From: Balneolaceae bacterium UBA2956
GTDB taxonomy: Bacteria; Bacteroidota; Rhodothermia; Balneolales; Balneolaceae
DNA length: 64,000 nt
Reading direction: 5' to 3'
NCBI GenBank assembly: GCA_002348545.1
Contig: DEBM01000015.1
Location: forward strand, 17,348 to 81,347
Shown piece after piece: positions 8,444-18,400 of the stretch. The notes under the pieces are model-generated. The model did no database searches, was not told where the DNA came from, and saw nothing but the letters and a program-made list of their open reading frames with translations. Made by a program: the position numbers and the translations under genes. How positions within the stretch are numbered: position 1 is the stretch's first letter; each line of letters opens with the position of its first letter.

Positions 8444-8644
8444 CTCATATTTTGAACTATTTTATAAATAATTTTGAATTCAACTATTTAACTGTAAAAA
8501 TTACCCTTGCATCGTTTGGTATAAAAAAAGCTGCTATTTATTTTTTTTCGCTAAGCACAATTTCGTCAAACATTCAAATAAACCAGCTGATTCAAGAAGC
8601 CCGTGTAATGTGAGCAACCCAAAGCAAAGTTTTATCTAAGTAAT

Positions 8645-8850
8645 AGTGAACGCATCATCATTTGTTCTAGTGCGGAGTTTAATAAAGTTGATGATGTGAA
8701 GGTTCTATGTACATAAGACTTGTCATATAAAATATCACTTTAGAAAACGCTTTTACGACATCTACCTTTGATATGTATGATTTACATGAAGAGTTTCAAC
8801 CTAAAAGAGAGATATATCTTATAACTGCTATGATTAATGAAAACTATTAG
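8645..8850 (+). pseudogene. Possible decayed coding fragment, family unknown
   Basis: This stretch lies in a 417-base gap between convergent genes. One plus frame reads SERIIICSSAEFNKVDDVKVL before stops; a second frame, open from 8731 to a TAG at 8848-8850, reads FTTSTFDMYDLHEEFQPKREI and ITAMINENY. The two pieces would join through one frame change. The residue composition looks protein-like, but I cannot assign a family. The remaining gap (8444-8644) shows nothing convincing. Confidence 0.3.
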
Positions 8851-8860
8851 TTATGTAAGC

Positions 8861-9307
8861 CTAATCCAGCTTCCACTCATACACCGATCCTTTAGAATCG
8901 AATTTATTTGTCCATTCTAAAAGAGGACTATCAAAACTTTTAACGTCTACCCAAAGTAAATTTTCTACCATCTCATAGTTATCTATTTTAGAAAAAGGTG
9001 GAATTTTGGCGCCTGTAGAATAAAAATAATAGTGTAGTTCACGATCACTGAGTGACTGATACAAGCTATCGGTATACTGTTGACCGAAAGCTAGCACTTG
9101 ATATTTTAAAGATTCAGATATATGCTTTGACCGATTATCATTCATTATTTCGAAAGCTACAAGATAAATATCTTGCTTATCATAGACTTCTTGAGTCTCA
9201 AATGAATAAACAGGAGTGCTACTCATTTTAGCATCTGAACACGAGATAAAAAGCAAAAATACACATAATGCAATTGAACGTAGACTAAATTCAGACGGAT
9301 AGTTCAT
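8861..9307 (-). CDS. Small lipoprotein of unknown function
   Basis: From the ATG at 9307 this is a 148-residue protein with a hydrophobic signal ending LLFISCSD, a good lipobox. An upstream ATG at 9349 would add 14 residues that do not look like a signal start, so I prefer 9307. The mature part is polar with several aromatic residues (YYFYSTGAK, LLWVDVKSF) and no recognised domain. It stands alone, 342 bases downstream of the OMP gene. Confidence 0.65.
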   Translation of the reverse strand: MNYPSEFSLRSIALCVFLLFISCSDAKMSSTPVYSFETQEVYDKQDIYLVAFEIMNDNRSKHISESLKYQVLAFGQQYTDSLYQSLSDRELHYYFYSTGAKIPPFSKIDNYEMVENLLWVDVKSFDSPLLEWTNKFDSKGSVYEWKLD

Positions 9308-9649
9308 AGCTAATAAATGAGTGGAGAGATAAGATAATCTTATGCACAAAACGAATATGTTTAGAGAAATGGCTTCATTAGTGCCATCATGTCCTTTGCA
9401 ATTCCTATAAGTAAGTTATCATTCCCAATTATACAAAAGATAAAAAACCCTTATTAAGCCTCAAACTTAATTAAGTTGGTCTGTGATTGTGCGAGAATAA
9501 TAACCCGAAGCGTTGTAAGGATTACATTCTTCAATCATGTCAGCATACAGATATTGTTTTTAACAACAATAATTATCTGTTGATTAAAAATAAACTAGTA
9601 TCGATTTAAAAAATACTTAAAAGGCATTTAAATGCACTTTATAAAAATT
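9308..9649. other. Intergenic gap without recognised genes
   Basis: About 340 AT-rich bases between two minus-strand genes. I see only a perfect 14-base palindrome (AACTTAATTAAGTT, 9464-9477) and an A-run at 9442-9447 that on the minus strand would give a T-run, possibly a weak terminator of the upstream three-gene unit. Confidence 0.4.
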
Positions 9650-11341
9650 TTAAAATCGTATTCCTACAGAATACTTCAATATTAAATCAGGTATAGCTAA
9701 AACGGTAACACCTACATCAACCTGATCAAAAATACTATATTGGCGCCCTAGACTAAACGATTGTGGGAAAGCTTTACCAAGAAGTTCTTCGTAACCATCC
9801 ACCTCTTCTCTAGTATCTATACCAATACCAGTCAGTACGTTTCCTCCAAACCGGAAATAACTATTTGCAAATCCTGTTGCATTTCCAAATGCTTGAAAAA
9901 GGATTCCATCGATATCTAAGAGTAGTAATCGAAGTGGTATCGTTGCATACGATGCGGAAGAACCAAAGCGATCTTCTAAACGGATATTCATACCAAATCC
10001 AATACCATGTCGAGTTTGCTTACCAATGATATTACTACCATGTTTATAACTTATTTCACCATTGTATAAGGTGTAATTAAATACAACCGTGTGTAAACCT
10101 AGCATAAAATCTAACCCTAAACCTACCGAAGTGGGAAGATTTAAATTTCCATTACTCACTAAAGATCCAATATTTCTTTCGGTTGTTAAGTTTGGCTTAT
10201 TTGCCTGTAAGCTGTCTAGGGCAACGCCTATTTCTCCTTGCAAAAGTTCATCTCCAGTACCGGTAATGAATACAGGTAAAAAAGCATTCGCATATGATCC
10301 TTCCTCAGCTATTAACTCGAAGCTAGGCCTGTTTTTATACACTAAAGAAGCATTTATACCTTGATAAGTTTGATAGACAAAACCCAATGTATACCCATAT
10401 TCGACAGAACGATAATTAGCATATGCATTCATCGAAAAAGTATTGATTTCACCTAATTGACTATTTAGATTAGGATCTGCAGGATTATTAAAATAACGTT
10501 CGTCTGCTCCACCAACGACTACCATGCCAGATAAGTCGGCTTGTAAGCGACGTATATTGTCTACTTGATACCTACTGATGGATAACCCAGCTGCAACTTT
10601 TTTTGCAGGTGTATCTACAAGGGTATACCCTCCACCTATTGTGAGATTACTCATCTGAAATTGCATTTGCATGAGCAAAGAAATATTCATTAGCACATCG
10701 AACCGTATGGCTACCTCGTCGGTTCCTTGTTCTTGCGCTAACTTAGCTGAGACTCCGGTCAAACCAATATCAAGGTTCAAACTCATAGGGTAATTATACG
10801 AGGCTGCGAGAGTCAGATCTTCTGTAATTGGCATTGAAAAGGCCATCAAACTTATATTTGGAACTTGCCCTACATCAAGGTTTCGCATTTTTGTAGGCTG
10901 AATATAGGTCTCCGGAAACTGTATCCATGAATCTTCATCACTAAATGTGTCTGTGATAGAACTGTCAAAGCTGGCATTTAGTGAGTTTAATATTCTTTTA
11001 TTTAAGCCAGGATTAATCTTTGTCCCAAGCCCAATACGACTGTCAAAAATTGCATGACTACTGGTATTAAACGCTAGCATGGCAGGATTTAGATTTACAT
11101 TCAAAGCTCCATTGTAAACTTTGGAGGATAATAGCCCACCCATCCCACTAGATCCTAAACTTCCTCCAATAGTATTTAGATTAAGCCCAAAAGTAGCATC
11201 CATAAATCCTCCCCGGAACAGGTGTAATTCACTGGGTTCTGCGTCGTTCTCGTCCTCTCCATTTTGAGCATAGAGTACAGTACCGAAGGCGCCACTGAAG
11301 ACAAACAGGTAAATAAATAAATGAAAAATACGTCGTTTCAT
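9650..11341 (-). CDS. Outer-membrane beta-barrel protein, third gene of the giant-repeat-protein unit
   Basis: A 563-residue protein with an N-terminal signal (IYLFVFSGAFGTVLYAQ). The mature part is rich in alternating hydrophobic strands and glycine turns and has NGALNVNLNPAMLAFN near the start, echoing the WNPAGL region of PorV/FadL-like barrels. The C-terminus ends in an aromatic strand (KYSVGIRF), typical of outer-membrane barrels. Its ATG overlaps the stop of the PorV/PorQ-like gene by one base (TAATG), which indicates translational coupling. I cannot name a family with certainty. A role in exporting or anchoring the giant protein encoded first in the unit is inferred from the arrangement. 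Confidence 0.7.
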   Translation of the reverse strand: MKRRIFHLFIYLFVFSGAFGTVLYAQNGEDENDAEPSELHLFRGGFMDATFGLNLNTIGGSLGSSGMGGLLSSKVYNGALNVNLNPAMLAFNTSSHAIFDSRIGLGTKINPGLNKRILNSLNASFDSSITDTFSDEDSWIQFPETYIQPTKMRNLDVGQVPNISLMAFSMPITEDLTLAASYNYPMSLNLDIGLTGVSAKLAQEQGTDEVAIRFDVLMNISLLMQMQFQMSNLTIGGGYTLVDTPAKKVAAGLSISRYQVDNIRRLQADLSGMVVVGGADERYFNNPADPNLNSQLGEINTFSMNAYANYRSVEYGYTLGFVYQTYQGINASLVYKNRPSFELIAEEGSYANAFLPVFITGTGDELLQGEIGVALDSLQANKPNLTTERNIGSLVSNGNLNLPTSVGLGLDFMLGLHTVVFNYTLYNGEISYKHGSNIIGKQTRHGIGFGMNIRLEDRFGSSASYATIPLRLLLLDIDGILFQAFGNATGFANSYFRFGGNVLTGIGIDTREEVDGYEELLGKAFPQSFSLGRQYSIFDQVDVGVTVLAIPDLILKYSVGIRF

Positions 11342-12396
11342 TAGAAGTGGATTGAAAAACTAAACCGTTGAGAGTCTTTAATAGGGTCCTTCACGTAGGT
11401 AAAGTCGGCCTTTATACGAAGTGCTTGTTGAATAGAAATATCAAGCCCTGTACCTAAAGTTATTTTATCATCTTCTATATTGTTAATACCTTGTTCTGTG
11501 CCTCCACGTATCATAAATACTTTGGCTAGGCGTTTTTCAAAACCTGCACGCACCCAAGTAGTTCGATCATACTCCAAAGCTGGCACATAATCAGCAACGA
11601 CCGTTAGTTCGTTTCCAATTTTGCTAGACACACCAAATAATAATTCCATAGGTAAGTCTTCTGCATAATCACCCTTTGTAGAGTATATAGTACTCTCCAA
11701 CGCCGCAGAACTCCATTGCATAGGTGCCTTGTAGTCTCGTGCTATCATCCCAATTTGAACGGATTCATTTATGTGTACCAATAATCCAAGATCTACACCC
11801 AACCCATTCGCATTTCCAGTAACCTGTTGTCCCATCCCAATGGTTATTTCTTCAGGGTCGAAAACTTCAGACATACTCTCAGAGAGTGAATTCTGTCCAA
11901 AAGACGCACTTCGATACTTCACCGAGGCTCCAATCGAGACAAATCGCACACGGAAACCATAGCCTGCATGCACAGATAGTTCACTCATCATATCGTCACC
12001 CGATGAAATTACTGCAACACCTAGTGCTTGGTTTTGTCCAAAGGTGGGAACAGTAATAGCTGCATAGTTGTAGGTGACCAAGCCCCAATGTTCTAATTGT
12101 GACAGGCCCACTTGAAAACCATCTACCTTAGTCAAGCCTGCAGGGTTCCAATATGTTGCATTTTCATCATCTGCTAAACCAACAAAAGCATAACCCATAG
12201 CAACCGGTCGGGTTCCAAAACCCACGTCTACAAATGATCCCGGTATAGTAGACACTTCTTGGGCAAATACATTTGTGGTGTTACCGAAAGAAAGTAAGCT
12301 TATACAAATGCCTAGAATTGTAACCATGATAGCATAGATATCCATGGTTCTAGAACCTTTAAAAATATCACTATTTTGTTTTAAAATGCTATTCAT
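11341..12396 (-). CDS. PorV/PorQ family outer-membrane protein
   Basis: A 351-residue protein with the family signature GFGTRPVAMGYAFVGLADDE and YWNPAGL at about residues 58-86, followed by repeated amphipathic strands and a final FSFSIHF barrel strand. PorV/PorQ proteins are FadL-like barrels; PorV is the shuttle that receives T9SS cargo. The signal peptide (TILGICISLLSFG, then FAQE) is preceded by a polar extension; an ATG at 12345 would remove it, but the upstream start at 12396 lies only 6 bases from the preceding stop and fits coupling. It sits between the giant cargo-like protein and a second barrel. Confidence 0.85.
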   Translation of the reverse strand: MNSILKQNSDIFKGSRTMDIYAIMVTILGICISLLSFGNTTNVFAQEVSTIPGSFVDVGFGTRPVAMGYAFVGLADDENATYWNPAGLTKVDGFQVGLSQLEHWGLVTYNYAAITVPTFGQNQALGVAVISSGDDMMSELSVHAGYGFRVRFVSIGASVKYRSASFGQNSLSESMSEVFDPEEITIGMGQQVTGNANGLGVDLGLLVHINESVQIGMIARDYKAPMQWSSAALESTIYSTKGDYAEDLPMELLFGVSSKIGNELTVVADYVPALEYDRTTWVRAGFEKRLAKVFMIRGGTEQGINNIEDDKITLGTGLDISIQQALRIKADFTYVKDPIKDSQRFSFSIHF

Positions 12397-12402
12397 GACA
12401 TT

Positions 12403-15400
12403 CTATTTGATGAGCACCACCGATAGTAGCTTTACTACCTCAGCTGACTGATCTTTAGCTTTAATTTGTATAATATATCGTCCATTTCGAGCCCAAGTAC
12501 CTCTATCTGTTTTCCCATCCCACAATAATTCTTTTTGGGACGAAGCTGAGCCATAGCGGCCGGGTTGTTGTAAATCATCCTCTAGCAGATTTCGCACTAA
12601 TTCGCCTTTCATATTAACTATTTGAATGTCCACCCTCACAGGAGGGTAGGCCGAATCCAGCCAATATCCAAGGCGCAGTGGTGCGATTTCAGGACTAAAT
12701 GGACTGGGTAGAACGGCGGCGTACTTTATACCTAAAGGTTCATTTTCCGCCATCACAGCAAATTGCCCTAAACTTGAAATACTTACCGTACCAGCTGACT
12801 CAACATTATTTCGCAAAGCATAAGCCGTAGAATGCTTAGCCTGAGTAGCTTCCATTAACTCCCATTGTAATGTAGTAAAGTTGAATCTTCCTATCTCCCG
12901 AATGCCTGTATTAAAAATCATAGTGGTGTCGTCTGGCAAGGTTAAAACGGCTTCTTTCATAAGCGGACTACCCGAAAACGAAAGAACATAAATTTGATCT
13001 GAAACGGTATATGAGACATCTCGGCCTTGTGCAAAAACAAACTTTTTAGTCGTTGGAGGAGTAGTTTCGCCCAAAGACAACTGGGAGGGAATTTCCACTG
13101 AACCTTCAGCTAAACTTAGTTGCATACCAGTCCCATTGGTCAGCGTATAGGTTTCTTCAGGGAGTATTCTAGCTACTAATTCTACCACATCCGATTTAGA
13201 TTGGATACCGCTTCCCGGATCGGTAACCTCCACTGTAAATGACCCTATAGTACTATTATTTAAAGGGGTAAAAACGCCTCTATTATCAACTGTCCCTACC
13301 GTGCTTGGGTTTACCTTCCACTCCAAGCTATTCCCTAGAACAACACTACTACCAGATGTATCTATGGCAGTGTAGCCAAACAGATGCGTGCTAGCGTTTG
13401 AAATCTGTTTAGCAGGCCTACTCACAACCATGCTATCGATAGGCATGCTCTGAATTTCCACGTCTATGGTTTCACTAATACTCGTACCATTATATTCGGT
13501 GGTTACTCTAAATTGATAAGTTCCTGCTAAAAGGGTTTCCAAGGTCGCTCGAGTGCCCTCTAATGTACTTAATCGAATGCCTGACGAGTTATTAATAAGT
13601 GACCACTGAACCGTACCTTCTGTAGTTTCACCTTCAAATTTATCTTGTAAGGATTTATTAATCCCATCACGCAATTCTACTCGTAGATCATAAATATCAC
13701 CTAAGCGGATTTTTTTTCCTTTCAATCCTGGTGTGATACGAACGGTACTAAGTATACCGCTAGCCAACGGGGTAATTGTTTTCTGGTTACTTTGATAGAT
13801 AATCTCCTTTTCGACATCTCTCAAGGATGTATATAAGGTGATTGGCTCAACTCCACCAAGAACTGGAATTGTTGCTCGTAAGGTATCAACTCCCGCTGAC
13901 CCCCCGTCTATTTTTTGCATAGTTAAAAACTCAAACGAGCCAGTTGAACCTACCCGGTAATATAGTTCCGCTGAGACAAATGCATCATCAAGAGTTAAAC
14001 CTGCAGGACTTACGATTGAAACATTAGTAGATTGATCAGCTAAAATATCTCCTACTGGTAATTGTACATAAGGTAGGCTAAATGTACTATCTAACACAGT
14101 CGTATCAGAATCTAGAGAAATTCGAATCGTATTCTCAGGATATAAATAGCCTTCTTTAAATATACTTACAGTATATTCAGCCTCTTTAAGATTAGACTCG
14201 GAAGCATAGATCCCATCATTTCCAGTTATTATTTTTTGTGATTGCCCCCCAGAAACGCCAAACACCAACTCCGCTCCTGGTAAGGGGTCTTTACCATCAT
14301 TCACCCGTATAGTAATCTGCCCACTTGGCACATAAGTATCCGGTAATACAATTTGCTGAGTTACCTGATCTGGCTTTATCACTCGTGTATAAGTCTTCGA
14401 AAACACCCCTGAACTCACCGTAAACTGATACGTTGTAGAATCTCCCTCTTCTATTGAGATAGGAAGTGTTCCAAATCGGTAATTCCCATCGGCATCAGAG
14501 ATTGTAGAAATGCTGGTCGATGATTGCGCCCGGATACTTGCGCCCTCGAATCCTGCCGACCTTAACAACACCTTTCCGCGTATATCAACATAACGTGGAG
14601 CTAAGACTAAATCGTCTACCGTCTTGTTGTCTCCATCTACCAAAGTGACTTCTAAGCTATCTTGAGTAAATCCCTCTCGCTGGGCCTTTAGCTGATAAGT
14701 CCCAGAGGCCACTCCATCAAAATTGTACTGTCCAGAGTCATTAGATAAAGCAGTAAAACTCTGTCCCGTACTTTCCAAAGTGGCTTGAATGTTTACATTA
14801 GAAAGGCCATTTCCAGTAGAGCTAACTACGCTCCCAGAGAATTGTGCATTATTAGAAATCATAGAAAAGCTAACCGTTGTCGAATCTCCAATTTGTAGTG
14901 TTTGAACTAACAGAGCAGGGTCGGAAGTAAAATCGGTTTTAGTTGCACGTATAGTATAAGAAGTAGCCTTGATTCCAGAAAATCTTGCAATTCCATCGCT
15001 TCCAGACTTTTGAGATATTACAATTGTCGTATCCGCTGAGATGATGCTCACATCAACATTAGACAACACTTCACCCTCCTCTAATACTTTCACATGCAAT
15101 GTAGCAATATTGGCTTCTGCCGTAAAGTTAGCCGTTTCAATGCTTGTATTTCCCAATGAAATAGGGCCTCTTTGTGCAGGGCTAAACTCATACCCAAGGA
15201 GTTGAGCTTGCACGAAGTAATTACCCGCGGGAAGGAAGGTAAAACTATAATTTCCTGAAGGATTTGACTGAACCAAGTCAACAATTTCTTGGGTATCAGC
15301 ATTAATTAACCGCATAGTAGCCCCCGCAACACCGACTGTTCCAGTGATCGAAGCCTGCGTGACAGTGACCTCTATATTCTCGCTCAAAGTAGCAGCAGAT

Positions 15401-18400
15401 TCTCCCGATGCAATGAAATAAGTCAGGGTTCCATTTTTATAGCCCTCTCGATAAATATCTGTCTCTAAGGTATAGTTAGCCCTATTTTCAATTTCATTAA
15501 ACTGAAAATTCCCACTCTCATCGCTTTTGGTAGTGTAGGAATTCACGTCATTTGAAGCAATCACCATTACGTTAAATCCTAAGGTATTCCCACTCTTATC
15601 GGTGACTATACCACTAAGAGAGCTAATATTTGTGGATAATTGTACATCTTCTGAAATAGTCATACCAGCAGTTAAAAGTACTCCTGTTGTATCACTTTCA
15701 AAACCTTCCTTAGATGTTATGAGTAAAAAATTTCCCGGGCTCATTCCCGATATAGTGTAAGCCCCACTGGTCTCCGAAACAGTAAAACTAGACCCATTTC
15801 CTTCTCTGCCAATCAAAGATATCTCTGCTCCTTTGATACCCGCATTAGTTAAGGCTTGGGCAATAGTCCCCTTAATTCCTGCATTATTAAGCACCAATCC
15901 ATTCACATTAACCTGGCTTAGTTCCGTTTCATCTACGCCTAGAGTAAAACTTTCATCCTCAGGAGAGCTATAACCAGTTTTGGTAGCATTAATGGTATAA
16001 TTCCCTAATTCCAAGCTGATGAGGCTATATTCACCTTGTATGTTGGTAATACTTGTATATACATTCCCATTACTATGAGTAGCTGTAACCGTAGCCTCAG
16101 CGAGTCTTGCTCCGGTAAGATCTTGAACAAGGCCCGATACCCGACCATCCTTGATCGTAAGCTGTTGATCCAGACGAATAGTCGCCCCGTCTGACGCTGT
16201 TTGAGCCACTTCTTTGCTAACATACCCAGTTTTTGAGTAACTGATTACATAACTACCCCCGACTAAACCCTCAAAACTGTACGCTCCCTCAGCATCTGAA
16301 ACTGCTGTCGCACCGCTCCCACCCAACTCATTTGCATTTATCAACACCTGATCCAGCGCATTTGCCTCTGTATCGGTGAGAGTTCCAGAAATAAATACAA
16401 AATTTTCACTGACCGAAAAATTGACTCCCGTAAGATTTTGACCAATACTCAAGGTAGTTGTTTTTTGTGCAGTAGTATAACCTGCTTTTTGAACTCTGAG
16501 AGTATAACTATTAGGGTTCAAACCCAGCACATAGGTTCCATCGGACTTACTGGTAGTCGAATCAACTTTTTGGCCCGACTCGTTTAATGCATATATTATT
16601 GCGGCATTCAAAATTCCTCCTCCCGATACACTCACCGTACCTGCTACGGAAGACGGATTCGAACTCAAAGCAAAATCCTTCACACTAGTAGAACCAGCCA
16701 TCTCAATACCCGAGTTATCACTCGCACTTTTATATCCATCTTTATCGACCATCATCGTGTAATTCACCCCAGCAGGAATACTAAATGCATATGTGCCATT
16801 AATCTGCGTTTGGGTTACCTGGCTAAATCCATCACCATCGCTTACAGATACACTCGCATTCCTAATAGCATTTGTTCCATCAGTCACAGTACCCCTCAGC
16901 GTAAAGGTATTTTCCACCAGTGAAAAATTCTGATTGATTACCGATTGGCCTGGCCCAATGGTTATAATTGTACTTGAATCAGACAAAAAACCTGTTTTCT
17001 GCGCCAAAATAATCCAACTACCTGACTGTAAGTTAAAAGTGTAACCTCCATCGTTAGCGTTGGTTAGGGTAACAAGCTGACTGGTTGATGTATTCCTAGC
17101 CCGTAGCTGAGAATTGGTAAGCGCCAAACCACTTGAACTTACCTTACCTGAGATGGAGCCGGCATTCGGCGTCATTTCAAAGTTTATACCCGTAAGGTCT
17201 TGACCTGCGGATAAACTGACTGTTTTTGGAGAAGGAGATACCAATCCCGTTTTATTCACTGAAACCTCATGACTTCCGTTGGGTACACTCATCGAATAAT
17301 AGCCACTGCTGTTGGTCTGGGCAGTACCCACATTTAAAACGGCAACAGTGGCATCCGATACCCCGTTACCATTAGGCAAACTCACAGTCCCTGAAATAGA
17401 ACTCGCATTTGGAACCATTTCAAAATCCATACCCGAAATAGTTTCACCCACAGCGATACCAATAACTAACTCCCTTTCTTGATTAGAAGCATAATTTTCT
17501 TCTATCGCCACAATAGAATAGGAACCACTCTTTAGCGAAAGTGTATACTGTCCATTTCCAGACGTAGTAGTGCTAATGGCCGTTCCAACACTAGGTACCG
17601 CACGTACTTGCACATTACCAAAAGGACTTAGGCCGGTAGAGCCATCTACGTTGGTTATACGCTCTCGCACAAATCCAGTTACCTGGTTTGCATTACCAGT
17701 TAGTATAAAATCTTGGCTCTGTAAAATATCACCGGTCGAAAGAGATACCATAGCATCCTCAGGTTTAACAAATCCAATTTTTTCTACAGAGAGCGTCCAA
17801 TTCCCACTCGATACCGTAAATTGATAGACCCCGGAACCATTACTCTGGACTTCATACTGCTGACTTCCATTATCAATATGTACCGTTGCTCGAGAAATCG
17901 CATCACCGTCCTCATTGAATATGGTGCCGGATACTGTCGCTTGATCATTAGTCAAAATAAACGGATCAGAAAGATTCTTTTGCTCGTCTAAACCAAGTGT
18001 AACCGAACGATTACTTGGGCTAATATATCCAGATTTCGAAACCGATACGGTATAACTTCCCTGATTTAGTGATATAGAATAATCTCCATTTACACCTGTA
18101 GTGGTGGTTTTTACAGTTCCATCATCGGATTTAACCGTATTTACTACGGCATCCTCGACCGTCTCGCCTGCGTTATCTTTAACCACTCCAGATAACGAGG
18201 AAGGTAACGGATTCATTTTGATTTGCACGTAGGTCGTAAGTTGATCTTCGATAACCGCCGTAGTAGAAGTAATCTCAAAACCTTGTTTTTCGGCTGTGAA
18301 CTCGTACGTTCCAGCTACCAAACTATCCGAATAACTTTCCGTTTGTACAAAATAAGGAAGGGAAGGAGTCACCCCACCAGATATTGCACGTGCAGAAAGC

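Noticed and set aside
9464..9477. 14-base palindrome AACTTAATTAAGTT as an operator
   Set aside because: Short AT-rich palindromes are frequent at this base composition, and it is far from any start codon in the right orientation.
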